A stretch of 64,000 bases of DNA. It comes from Clostridia bacterium. Its GTDB lineage: Bacteria > Bacillota > Clostridia > Christensenellales > CAG-1252. The stretch spans positions 34,655-98,654 of the forward strand of contig JAFPXC010000023.1 in the NCBI GenBank assembly GCA_017394805.1, read 5' to 3'. Made by a program: the position numbers and the translations under genes. This document shows positions 20,772 to 28,328 of this stretch, one piece after another. Position 1 is the first letter of the stretch, and every line of letters begins with the position of its first letter. Under the pieces are notes generated by a model that saw only the letters and a list, made by a program, of their open reading frames with translations, was not told where the DNA came from and ran no database searches.

Positions 20772-21755
20772 ATGAGAAAATTTATCGTCATTCTGGCAAT
20801 TATTTGCTTGCTGGCCACGGCGGCTTTGTCGGCGGTGGCTTGTACGAAGAAAGCGGACAACGTGATAAGGTTGTCCGAAGTTACGCATTCGGTGTTTTAC
20901 GCGCCTCTCTACGTGGCTATCAACTTGGGGTATATCGCGGACGAGGGGTTGGAATTGGAACTATCCAACGGCGGCGGCGCGGATAAGGTGATGACCGCCG
21001 TGTTGTCCGGACAGGTGGATATGGGCTTCTGCGGCCCCGAGGCCGTCATCTACGTCTACAACGAGGGGCGGGCGGATTGTCCGCAGGTGGTTGGGCAACT
21101 GACGCGCATGGACGGCAGTTTCATCATCGGCAGAACGGAAGAGGATTTCGATTGGGCGACGTCTTTTAAGGGCAAGGAGATCATCGGCGGCCGAAAGGGC
21201 GGCGTGCCCGCTATGGCCTTGGAGTATTGCCTCAAAAAGAACGGCTACACCATCGGCACGGACGTCACCTTGAATTACGACGTGCAGTTCGACCTTATCA
21301 CGGCGGCCTTCGAGGGCGGCGTGGGTGACTACTGCACCATGTTCGAGCCTGCGGCGTCCACCTTCCGCCAGCAGGGGAAAGGCTACGCGTTAGCCTCGGT
21401 CGGCAAGGAGTGCGGGGAGATACCCTACACGGCGTTCTGCGCCACCAAGAAGTACCTGAAAGACAACGGGGACAAGGTAAAGGCGTTCTTGCGCGCCGTC
21501 AAAAAGGGCGTGGATTACGTGGCGACCAAGTCGGTGGACGAGGTGGCGGCGGCGGTGGCGCCGTCTTTTGCGGGCGTGGACGTGGCGCTCATCAAAGAGG
21601 CCGTCCGCAACTACCGCGATATAGGCGCTTACGTCACGGATATGCACCTCAACGCGGCGGCGTTCGAGCGGTTGCAGGACGTCATCGTCGAGGCGGGCGT
21701 CATGACCAAGCGGGCCACCTACAAAGACGTGGTCGATATGGGCTACCTGTCCTGA
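20772..21755 (+). CDS. ABC transporter substrate-binding lipoprotein, NMT1/SsuA-like
   Basis: This is an extracellular solute receptor of 327 residues. The signal peptide ends in a lipobox (LSAVAC, Cys24), so the mature protein should be lipid-anchored. The fold signature of the NMT1/THI5/SsuA/TauA group is clear: HSVFYAPLYVAINLGYIADEGL near 37-58, the GGGADKV loop, and GQVDMGFCGPEAV near 82-94. These receptors bind small organic anions or amines (sulfonates, taurine, pyrimidine thiamine precursors); the ligand cannot be assigned. An AAGGAGG ribosome site precedes the ATG. Its stop overlaps the ATPase gene start. Confidence 0.9.
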   Translation: MRKFIVILAIICLLATAALSAVACTKKADNVIRLSEVTHSVFYAPLYVAINLGYIADEGLELELSNGGGADKVMTAVLSGQVDMGFCGPEAVIYVYNEGRADCPQVVGQLTRMDGSFIIGRTEEDFDWATSFKGKEIIGGRKGGVPAMALEYCLKKNGYTIGTDVTLNYDVQFDLITAAFEGGVGDYCTMFEPAASTFRQQGKGYALASVGKECGEIPYTAFCATKKYLKDNGDKVKAFLRAVKKGVDYVATKSVDEVAAAVAPSFAGVDVALIKEAVRNYRDIGAYVTDMHLNAAAFERLQDVIVEAGVMTKRATYKDVVDMGYLS

Positions 21756-22576
21756 TGGGTAGCCTCGCTTTGGTGGGCATATCCCACACCTATCATTCTA
21801 AGTACGGCGAGACGTCGGCCATAGAAAACATTAACCTAAAGGTTAATGACGGCGAGTTTTTCGGCATCGTGGGGCCGTCGGGCTCGGGCAAAACCACCCT
21901 TCTCAGCATTATGGCGGGGGTGCTGACGCCCTCCGCCGGCTCGGTGCTGTTGGACGGCCGCCCGCCCGCCAAAGGGCAGATTGGCTATATGCTCCAACGC
22001 GATCAACTGTTCGAGTGGCGCACCATCCTGCGGAACGTGACGTTGGGGTTGGAGATAGCCAAAAACAAGACGGACGAAGCGAAGACCTACGCCGAATATT
22101 TGCTCGAAAAGTACGGGTTGTGGGAGTTTCGCGATCGCTTCCCGCACGAGTTGTCGGGCGGTATGCGCCAGCGGGCGGCGCTCATTCGCACGATGGTGCT
22201 ACGCCCCTCGGTCATCCTGTTGGACGAACCTTTTTCGGCGTTGGATTACCAGACGAGATTGTCGGTCGGCGAGGACGTGCACGCCATCATCAAGAACGAG
22301 GGGTTGACCGCCGTGTTGGTGACGCACGATATATCCGAGGCCATCGCGCTGTGCGACCGTGTGGCCGTGCTGACCAAGCGCCCCGCGACCGTCAAAACCG
22401 TGCTGGACGTTCCCCTGACCGCCGAGAATACGCTGGACCGACGGGAGGAAGCGGGGTATGCCTTGTTATTCAAAAGAATTTGGAAGGAGTTGGAGGTACG
22501 TGAAGAAGAACTACGCAAAGAAGAAAACGTGCTCGACCGAGCATCGTCGGTTTCTGCGTCGCCGAAACCGCAATAG
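21755..22576 (+). CDS. ABC transporter ATP-binding protein, NitT/TauT family
   Basis: This 273-residue ATPase energises the importer. Walker A is GPSGSGKTT near 39-47, the Q loop is MLQRDQLFEW, the signature is LSGGMRQR, Walker B is VILLDEPFSALD and the switch His is in VTHDISEA. The Leu/Phe after the Q loop and the overall pattern match SsuB/TauB/ThiZ-type subunits. Its ATG overlaps the stop of the binding protein (TGATG). The charged C-terminal tail after about 235 runs over the start of the permease gene in another frame. Confidence 0.93.
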   Translation: MGSLALVGISHTYHSKYGETSAIENINLKVNDGEFFGIVGPSGSGKTTLLSIMAGVLTPSAGSVLLDGRPPAKGQIGYMLQRDQLFEWRTILRNVTLGLEIAKNKTDEAKTYAEYLLEKYGLWEFRDRFPHELSGGMRQRAALIRTMVLRPSVILLDEPFSALDYQTRLSVGEDVHAIIKNEGLTAVLVTHDISEAIALCDRVAVLTKRPATVKTVLDVPLTAENTLDRREEAGYALLFKRIWKELEVREEELRKEENVLDRASSVSASPKPQ

Positions 22577-23321
22577 AATTATCGTAAGAGTGACGCAAGT
22601 GGCCCTCTTGGGGCTGTTCGTCGGGCTGTGGCAACTGTTGGCGGACGTGGGAGCGATCGACGTGTTCATCACGTCTTCGCCCCAAAGGGTGTGCCAGACC
22701 TTCGCAAAACTCGCCGAAGGCGACTTGTGGCGGCACGTCTGGACGACGTTGTACGAGACCACGCTGAGTTTCGCGCTGTCCTTCGCCATCGGTACGACGG
22801 TCGCGGTGCTACTGTGGTTCAGCGAGACCGTGCGGCGGGTGATAGAGCCCTATCTCGTCGTGCTGAACGCCTTGCCCAAGATCGCCCTCGGTCCCATCAT
22901 CATTATTTGGGTGGGGGCGGGCGTCAAAGCCATCGTCGCCATGGCCATACTTATCTCGGTGGTCATCACCACCATCAATACCCTGACGGGGTTCGTGTCC
23001 GTCTCGGAGGAGAAAATCCTCTTGATGCGCACGTTGCACGCCACCAAATGGCAGACGTTGTGGAAGTTGGTCTTCCCGGCGAATATTCCCACCGTGATGA
23101 GTTGCCTCAAAGTGAGCGTGGGCATGAGCTGGGTGGGCACCATTATGGGCGAATACTTGGTGAGCAAAGCGGGTTTGGGGTACCTCATCGTCTACGGCGG
23201 GCAGGTCTTCAATCTCAGCCTCGTGATGTGCGCCACCGTCCTACTGTGTCTATTGGCGGCCGCAATGTATCTCGGCGTCGCGCTGTTGGAGAAAGCAGTC
23301 AATCGCAAAATAGGACAATAA
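22500..23321 (+). CDS. ABC transporter permease, NitT/TauT family
   Basis: This is a 273-residue inner-membrane permease with about six helices. The EAA loop, GTPase-contact motif for the ATPase, is at LMRTLHATKWQTLWKLVFPA near 178-197. The start is uncertain: I prefer the GTG at 22500, which follows TTGGAGG by about five bases, over an ATG at 22458. The gene overlaps the ATPase gene by 77 bases in a different frame. The N terminus is very basic (Lys/Arg-rich to about residue 30) before the first helix. It is the last gene of the three-gene importer. Confidence 0.88.
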   Translation: MKKNYAKKKTCSTEHRRFLRRRNRNRIIVRVTQVALLGLFVGLWQLLADVGAIDVFITSSPQRVCQTFAKLAEGDLWRHVWTTLYETTLSFALSFAIGTTVAVLLWFSETVRRVIEPYLVVLNALPKIALGPIIIIWVGAGVKAIVAMAILISVVITTINTLTGFVSVSEEKILLMRTLHATKWQTLWKLVFPANIPTVMSCLKVSVGMSWVGTIMGEYLVSKAGLGYLIVYGGQVFNLSLVMCATVLLCLLAAAMYLGVALLEKAVNRKIGQ

Positions 23322-23367
23322 ACGGGAGAGCGAAGGACGGGCCGCAAAACGTCATACGAGGGCCTAT

Positions 23368-23404
23368 CGGGGCGCGTGCGCCTCGGTATGGCCCCGTTTT
23401 TTTT
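23368..23404 (+). terminator. Terminator after the ABC operon
   Basis: CGGGGC (23368-23373) pairs with GCCCCG (23391-23396) around a GC-rich loop that can form an inner GCG/CGC stem, followed by eight T residues. Confidence 0.75.
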
Positions 23405-23534
23405 GTGCAATCTCGCACTTTTGAGCGCAAGGCGTCCTTGCGGCGGTCGGGGAAAAAGGAGAATAACAGCGCGAAATATCTTAAAATATTAAGAAAATTT
23501 AATAAAATTACTTATTTTTTTTGTGCAAATACTA

Positions 23535-23564
23535 TTGTTTTTTTGCTGTACAAAATGATATAAT
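23535..23564 (+). promoter_or_regulatory. Promoter of the 23662 membrane-protein gene
   Basis: TTGTTT (23535-23540), an 18-base spacer and a perfect TATAAT (23559-23564). The predicted start near 23571 gives a leader of about 90 bases. That leader contains three small hairpins and no ribosome site in front of the ATG. Confidence 0.65.
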
Positions 23565-23661
23565 TCTTACATATAAGGCTTCAAAACCTTTCAGATATAG
23601 ATGTTTCCCGTGGGCTTGTTCTCACGGTTGTATATATAAATGCGACTCGGTCGCGACCATT

Positions 23662-24384
23662 ATGAGCAGAAATTTGTCGATTGTCGAGTGCTTTGATGCC
23701 GCCGCAGCAAAGGCGTATCTCAAGCGCTCCCGTATAGAGTTTATTATTTGGGTGGTATCTTTTGCCGTGCTTACGGCATTAGCGGTTTCACTATTTGCGG
23801 TTTACGGCGTTAAAACGTCCTCGCGGACGTTGTTTTTGGCGTTGGCGTTGACCTTCGCCGCGGTGGACGTGGGCGGTATCGTGGGCGCTACCATGTCGGG
23901 CGTGCGGTATAGCCAGGCCAAGCGCACGGTGCTCGACAGCGCGGAGTATATTCGCGAAGTCGCTTCGCTGCGTGCGTCGGCCGCTTACGACGAACTGTCC
24001 AAGGACGCAAAAGAGGTGATTTTCCGCGCGGAAGGGTTCTATTTCAACGATATCGACACCCCCTACCAAATGCGCGTCATCAACGGCAATTCGTTCAGTT
24101 CCAACTACCAGATTTCTTTGTTGTATGCGGACGGCAACTACCTCGTCTACAGAAGCGCCGTGTTCAGCCTGACGGGGCAAGAAGAGCGGGTGTTGAACGG
24201 AAGTATCCCCTTCGACAAGATAACCAATATCGGCATCATCAAGGCCAACGGTATCGATCTGTTTTGCTCGCAACTGAAGATCGTGTTCGGCTCGCAATGT
24301 ATGTTGTTTGCGTTGAACAGCACAAGTGACTACCTAAAAGATTTGGACGCGTTGCAAAACCTCGTCTTCCGCGAGGAGGTATAA
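23662..24384 (+). CDS. Unknown membrane protein with two N-terminal helices
   Basis: This 240-residue protein has two membrane helices near 27-49 and 56-78, then a cytoplasmic beta-rich region of about 160 residues. The last part (YQISLLYADGNYLVYRSAVF, then SIPFDKITNIGI) looks like a PH-like or DUF-type membrane sensor domain, but I do not recognise the family. I chose the ATG at 23662 because the stretch upstream in this frame is Cys-rich and crosses hairpins of the leader. The gene is alone between two terminators. Confidence 0.65.
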   Translation: MSRNLSIVECFDAAAAKAYLKRSRIEFIIWVVSFAVLTALAVSLFAVYGVKTSSRTLFLALALTFAAVDVGGIVGATMSGVRYSQAKRTVLDSAEYIREVASLRASAAYDELSKDAKEVIFRAEGFYFNDIDTPYQMRVINGNSFSSNYQISLLYADGNYLVYRSAVFSLTGQEERVLNGSIPFDKITNIGIIKANGIDLFCSQLKIVFGSQCMLFALNSTSDYLKDLDALQNLVFREEV

Positions 24385-24396
24385 CGGAACGCATGG

Positions 24397-24425
24397 CAAC
24401 CTTCCCATAGGGAAGGTTGTTTTTG
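24397..24425 (+). terminator. Terminator after the 23662 gene
   Basis: A 10-pair stem (24397-24406 with 24410-24419), an ATA loop and a T run. Confidence 0.92.
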
Positions 24426-24532
24426 TATAAATCGCACGATTTGTCGGTTTGTGGCCGTGCGTTCGCGCAAAAAAACGCGTCGGCGGGGCGAAAAATCGCG
24501 CGATACGTCAATGGGATAAGGAGGGAAAAAGG

Positions 24533-24658
24533 ATGACTATAGACCAAGAAAAATTGCAAAAATCCATCGACTTCGTGGAGGCTTTGGCGCGGGGCTGTAA
24601 TCCTTGCGACGGTGAGTACGTGGAGGACGGCGTCCTGAACGACGTGTGCTGGGATTGA
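24533..24658 (+). CDS. 41-residue small protein
   Basis: The frame encodes 41 residues beginning MTIDQEKLQKSIDF and containing EALARGCNPCDGEYVEDG. It has a textbook ribosome site (AAGGAGG, 24518-24524) eight bases before the ATG and its own terminator 90 bases after the stop, which makes it a credible gene. The motif A-L-A-x-G-x-N-P-x-x-G-E-Y recalls a segment found at the start of longer clostridial proteins, and translation here stops right after LNDV. It may therefore be a small stand-alone protein or a truncated copy. The CNPC pair could bind metal. No function is assigned. Confidence 0.6.
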   Translation: MTIDQEKLQKSIDFVEALARGCNPCDGEYVEDGVLNDVCWD

Positions 24659-24748
24659 TATGATCGTCGCACGCAGTCGGGTGTGAGGACGGTAGAGCGC
24701 GTACGCGACTGCCGTCGAATCGGCGCAAACGAACGAAACTCGCTTTGA

Positions 24749-24775
24749 CAATGCCTCTATGAGGCATTGTTTTTT
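24749..24775 (+). terminator. Terminator after the 41-residue gene
   Basis: A nine-pair stem (CAATGCCTC with its complement), a TAT loop and a run of six T residues. Confidence 0.9.
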
Positions 24776-24862
24776 CGTCGCGGGGCATAAGAAGCGTTGC
24801 GAGGGGCGGGCGCGTATTCGGCGTATCGAGGGATTGCGGCTACGCCGACGGGGTAGGGCGCG

Positions 24863-25672
24863 TCACTCTTTGACGACCTTTTTGATGATGACGACGGCGA
24901 TGGAAAGAAGCGCGTTGACAGCGGCGAAGACGTAGTAGTACGCTTTGACGGGCGACCACACGGCAAGCCCCAAAGAGAAGACGGCGGAAAGGGCGAAGAG
25001 CGCCGAGTGGCGAAGGGATAAGGAGCCGAGCCACGTTTTGAAGTTGGGCCTATTTTTGGCGGGGAGCGGGGCGAACGTGACGCCAAGCCGAAAAAGGCGG
25101 CGAAGTATCTCCTTGGGATGAATAATTATTAATTTTTCGGCGGATCCGGAGAGAATGGACAGGGCCTTGCGGTCTACGTCTACGGCGGCCACGACCATGG
25201 TCACCCTGCGCGGTTTGAGCGCGCGATACAGTTTGGCCGCCCATTCCTCGCCCACCTTGCCGTACCCCAAGGCGTTGACGATGAGTTTGCCGTCCGCATC
25301 GTAGTATGCGTCGGGGATAGGGGGCGCGGTCGGCGAAGAGTCACCCTGCGCCGCGGTTGTTTCGTCGTGCGCTTTTCGGTCGGGAACGGACGGAAGCGAA
25401 GTGGCGTCGGCCCGTTCGGCGGGCGGAAAAATGCGTTGGAGATAGGCGGTGCTCAAAGTCTTGCCTTCGAGCAACAATAGGTCGGTGAATTGGGTGAGCG
25501 GAATGCGTTTTTGCCTATAAGGCAAAAGGCGGACGAGGGCAAGCCCCGCCGCTATGCCCAAAAGGGCGAAGACGAGCCCCCATAGAAAACTGTCGGTTAC
25601 GTATGCGCCGAGCATATACAGTAGTGCCGCCACGGAAAGAAAGACGGCGATGCGGTCGTTGATGCGTGCCAT
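24863..25672 (-). CDS. Unknown membrane protein with a central soluble domain
   Basis: This 269-residue protein has two N-terminal helices (about 7-25 and 28-48) and two C-terminal helices (about 219-262). Between them lies a proline-rich linker and a soluble domain with DADGKLIVNALGYGKVGEEW and KPRRVTMVVAAVDVDRK. I do not recognise it. The ATG at 25672 is chosen because the hydrophobic anchor starts there; the longer open frame upstream is simply antisense to nadD. GATACT lies six bases before the ATG and no ribosome site is present, so it could be leaderless. It is divergent from nadD. Confidence 0.65.
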   Translation of the reverse strand: MARINDRIAVFLSVAALLYMLGAYVTDSFLWGLVFALLGIAAGLALVRLLPYRQKRIPLTQFTDLLLLEGKTLSTAYLQRIFPPAERADATSLPSVPDRKAHDETTAAQGDSSPTAPPIPDAYYDADGKLIVNALGYGKVGEEWAAKLYRALKPRRVTMVVAAVDVDRKALSILSGSAEKLIIIHPKEILRRLFRLGVTFAPLPAKNRPNFKTWLGSLSLRHSALFALSAVFSLGLAVWSPVKAYYYVFAAVNALLSIAVVIIKKVVKE

Positions 25673-25724
25673 ATCCACAGTATCGACCTTTTTGAATTGA
25701 CGTATGCTCTTTTTGCAAAAGGTA

Positions 25725-25753
25725 TTGAAATAAAGCGTAAAATGATATATAAT
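25725..25753 (+). promoter_or_regulatory. Promoter of nadD-yqeK, leaderless type
   Basis: TTGAAA (25725-25730), a 17-base spacer and a perfect TATAAT (25748-25753). The expected start point falls on the A of the ATG at 25760. An ATG directly after the -10 box (25754) is too close to be transcribed. Confidence 0.82.
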
Positions 25754-25759
25754 ATGGCT

Positions 25760-26950
25760 ATGGGACGTGAAGTGTTCGAGAGAATAAAAGTAGGCGTGTT
25801 CGGCGGGGCGTTCGATCCCGTGCACAACGAGCACGTGCGGCTGATGGAGACAGTGATAGAGCGGCTGGGGCTCGAAAAGTTGGTGCTGCTGCCATCGGGC
25901 AACGCGCCGCATAAACGAACGGGCACGCCCTTCGACAAGCGGGTGGCTATGCTCGAGATAGCGACCGCGCATATCCCCGAGGTGGTGATAGACACGGCGG
26001 AAGAACGAGTGGAAACGCCCACCTACAGCTCGGAAATGCTGCCGAGATTGCGGGAAAAATACGGCGACTTCGTGCACGTCATCGGGGGCGACAGTATCGT
26101 CGCCATGCCGACCTGGCATCTGCCGCAAGAGGTGATGCGCTATCCCACCGTGGTGGTGGCGAGAGGCGCGGTCGACGAAACGCTCGAAAAGGCGGTGCGG
26201 TATGCAGAGGTGACCTATAAAGCGGACGTCTTGGTGCTGCCCGTATGTCTCGATGATGTGAGTTCCACCGCCATTCGGCTGGCCTATCGCGTGGGCAAAA
26301 CGCCCGATGGGCACGACCTTGCGGAAGGGCAAAAGGCGTGGGACGATGGCGGGTATTATCCCATGCGAAACGGGGTGTGCTACGGCGTGCATAACTACAT
26401 TCGTAGTTATGGTTTGTACGACGAGTACCACGCTATCGTCAACGAAGTGCCCCGCCATATCTCCCAAGAACGGTGGGCGCACAGTCGCGAGGTGGCCTTG
26501 ATGGCCGTGCGGCTCAACGGACAACTGCACCTGCCCGAAGATAAGGTGATAACGGCGGCTCTGTTGCACGATTGCATGAAGGGGGCGACGCACGTCTATC
26601 CCGCCGTGCCCGCGGACGCGAGGCAACCGGGCGTGCTGCACGCCTTTAACGGCGCGGAAGAGGCAAGATACCGCTACGGCGTAGAGGACGATGAGATATT
26701 GGCGGCTATCCGCTATCACACCACGGGGAGAGCGGGAATGAGCGATCTCGAAAAACTCATTTACCTCGCCGATTACTGCGAGGCGACGCGCACCTTCGAG
26801 GACGCCGCCAAAGTGCGGGAGGTCGCCTTGGCGAATTTTGAAGAAGGATTCGTGCTGGCGGTGAAGAAGACGCACGACCACGTGCACGAAAAGGGCGGCG
26901 AGATATGCCCCTATGGGGACGAGTGTTATAGGTACTATTGCAAGGAATAG
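25760..26950 (+). CDS. nadD: NadD-YqeK fusion: nicotinate mononucleotide adenylyltransferase plus HD hydrolase
   Basis: Residues about 1-205 are NadD, which makes deamido-NAD from NaMN and ATP: GGAFDPVHNEH near 14-24, PSGNAPHK and SSTAIR are its nucleotidyltransferase motifs. Residues about 215-396 are a YqeK-type HD domain (a family with Ap4A hydrolase activity): the His of RWAHSREVA, LLHDCMK, HAFNGAEEAR and IRYHTTG are its metal ligands. The two are usually separate neighbouring genes in Firmicutes; here they are one chain. The last 15 residues carry a Cys pattern, CPYGDECYRYYC. The promoter places the transcript start on the ATG at 25760, which also gives the expected NadD N terminus. rsfS follows, as in many Firmicutes. 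Confidence 0.93.
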   Translation: MGREVFERIKVGVFGGAFDPVHNEHVRLMETVIERLGLEKLVLLPSGNAPHKRTGTPFDKRVAMLEIATAHIPEVVIDTAEERVETPTYSSEMLPRLREKYGDFVHVIGGDSIVAMPTWHLPQEVMRYPTVVVARGAVDETLEKAVRYAEVTYKADVLVLPVCLDDVSSTAIRLAYRVGKTPDGHDLAEGQKAWDDGGYYPMRNGVCYGVHNYIRSYGLYDEYHAIVNEVPRHISQERWAHSREVALMAVRLNGQLHLPEDKVITAALLHDCMKGATHVYPAVPADARQPGVLHAFNGAEEARYRYGVEDDEILAAIRYHTTGRAGMSDLEKLIYLADYCEATRTFEDAAKVREVALANFEEGFVLAVKKTHDHVHEKGGEICPYGDECYRYYCKE

Positions 26951-27152
26951 CCTTGCGGGGAAATCCATGCGCCAAGGCGCAGTGAATTGCGGGCTTAGCC
27001 CGCGTGAATTGCGCAAAGCGCGTGAATTGATGCCCATTCGGGTATCGTGAATTGCACCTACGGTGCGTTGTGGACTCGCCGAAAGGCTCGTATAATAGCG
27101 TGCTACGCACGAATGATAACGCCCGAACGGGCGAATTTGATGCCAAAGGCAT
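26951..27152 (+). repeat. Mini-hairpin array, GTGAATT family (copy 1) with extension
   Basis: From 26982 the heptamer GTGAATT occurs four times, each followed by a palindrome: GCGGGC-tta-GCCCGC, GCGC-aaa-GCGC, GATGCC-catt-cGGGTATC and GCACC-tac-GGTGC. The closing heptamer is GTTGTGG (27067-27073). After it come three more hairpins with other linkers: CGTGC-ta-CGCACG, CGCCC-gaa-CGGGCG and GATGCC-aaa-GGCATC. The array fills the whole gap between nadD and the rsfS ribosome site. Its closing TTGTGG lies 17 bases before a TATAAT (27091-27096), so it may double as a weak promoter for rsfS. Confidence 0.85.
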
Positions 27153-27167
27153 CAAGAAGGAGAAAAA

Positions 27168-27542
27168 ATGGATTTGATGAACTCTAAAGAATTGGCAAGG
27201 AAGATCGCGGAGACGTTGGCGGATAGACATATCACCAATATCGTGACCATTGACGTGAGCGAAAAGACCGCGGTGACCAACTACTACGTGGTGGGTACCG
27301 CGAGAAACGCGACGGTCGCCAAAACCGCCAGCGATTATTTGCAGGATAAGTTGGAGGGGGAGAATAAGGACGGTATCTTCGCCGCCGGTAAGGAGGGCGA
27401 ACGCGAAGGACGGTGGATCGTGCTGGATTATGGCTTGGTCATCGTGCATATCTTCCATACCGACCTACGGGATTTCTATGACTTCGAGAAGTTGTGGGCC
27501 GAGCCCGACGGGAGCAACGTCGAACGATTTATGACCGTGTAG
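27168..27542 (+). CDS. rsfS: Ribosomal silencing factor RsfS
   Basis: RsfS (Iojap/YbeB family) binds ribosomal protein L14 and blocks subunit joining when nutrients are short. The 124-residue protein has the full family pattern: DVSEKTAVTNYYVVGTARN near 28-46, the RWIVLDYGLVIVHIF stretch near 87-101 and the closing DLRDFYDFEKLW. A ribosome site (AAGGAG, 27157-27162) lies just after the hairpin array. Its position after nadD-yqeK matches the common Firmicute order. Confidence 0.95.
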   Translation: MDLMNSKELARKIAETLADRHITNIVTIDVSEKTAVTNYYVVGTARNATVAKTASDYLQDKLEGENKDGIFAAGKEGEREGRWIVLDYGLVIVHIFHTDLRDFYDFEKLWAEPDGSNVERFMTV

Positions 27543-27673
27543 GGAACCAGCCCGTGCACGCCTGCGGCGCCGCGATCGCTACTTGCGCTCGACAGACGGT
27601 TTGGGTGCGTAGGACGGGTCAACGCGTTGTAGAAAAGTAAATAGATGCGTTCGCCTGCGGCGAACGGATATGG

Positions 27674-27701
27674 ACGTACGCCATAGGCGTACGTTTTTTT
27701 T
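27674..27701 (+). terminator. Terminator after rsfS
   Basis: A nine-pair stem (27674-27682 with 27686-27694), an ATA loop and eight T residues. Another hairpin (GTTCGCC-tgc-GGCGAAC) lies just upstream. Confidence 0.9.
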
Positions 27702-27788
27702 GCGGTGACGACGGTCGCGGTTTGGCGGCGCGTGGGCGTATGAACGACGTAGAAAAAGGGAAAACTGATAGGAGAAGGATAGTAGCGT

Positions 27789-28235
27789 ATGATGGTGATA
27801 GAATGTGCGGCGGAAATGGAAATACCCATCGCGCATCCCGACGTGGCGGCGTATCAATGCGCCATGACGGACGAGGGGGTGGTGGTGGCCGTGGTGCTAC
27901 GCCCCGTGTACGGGCGGAACGAGCGGCAACGCGTGTTGCGCGAGGTGGCGCAGTCGGTGCGGCAATATTTGTCGCTGGGGTTGGCGGACGGCTTCGGGCG
28001 TGCGGCGGTCTCGGTCAAAGACAGACGAAAGAAAGTCATTCTGGACGAGGAAAGGGATAGTTCGCTACGCTCGAATGCGGACAATGCGCCAAGTGAGCAT
28101 TGCGCCGTGGACGGCGCGGAGCGGTTGCCTGTCTACGTGTGTGCGGACGTGCATATTTATCAAGAAATATTGCATAAACATACGATAGATATTGATGAGA
28201 TAAAAGGGCGAACGAGTTGCTTTTGTCTGGAATAA
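27789..28235 (+). CDS. Unknown 148-residue protein
   Basis: The first 85 residues look like a compact alpha/beta domain (MMVIECAAEMEIPIA, then GVVVAVVLRPV and VLREVAQSVRQYLSLG), ending near VSVKDRRKKVIL. After that the character changes to a Ser/Asn/Cys-rich stretch (about 88-115) and a short tail. The change coincides with a locally palindromic DNA segment near 28070-28110, so an inserted hairpin sequence may have extended the protein. A ribosome site (AGGAGAAGG) precedes the ATG. I do not recognise the family. Confidence 0.5.
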   Translation: MMVIECAAEMEIPIAHPDVAAYQCAMTDEGVVVAVVLRPVYGRNERQRVLREVAQSVRQYLSLGLADGFGRAAVSVKDRRKKVILDEERDSSLRSNADNAPSEHCAVDGAERLPVYVCADVHIYQEILHKHTIDIDEIKGRTSCFCLE

Positions 28236-28273
28236 ATCGAGCGAAGTCGCCACGCGTAAGGGACGCGGGCGTG

Positions 28274-28311
28274 GAAAAAACAAGGGTGACCGAACGAACG
28301 GTCACCCTTGT
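28274..28311 (-). terminator. Terminator of the iron alcohol dehydrogenase gene
   Basis: A 12-pair stem (28280-28291 with 28300-28311) and an eight-base loop are followed by T residues on the minus strand. Confidence 0.88.
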
Positions 28312-28328
28312 TGATGAAGGGAAATAAC

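Noticed and set aside
25673..27037. N-terminal extension of the 24863-25672 minus-strand membrane protein
   Set aside because: The extension is antisense to nadD-yqeK and has no homology or start signal; the hydrophobic anchor begins at 25672.
26982..27073. Hairpin arrays as CRISPR arrays
   Set aside because: The constant part is only seven bases and the variable part is palindromic and 9-19 bases long; no cas gene is present.
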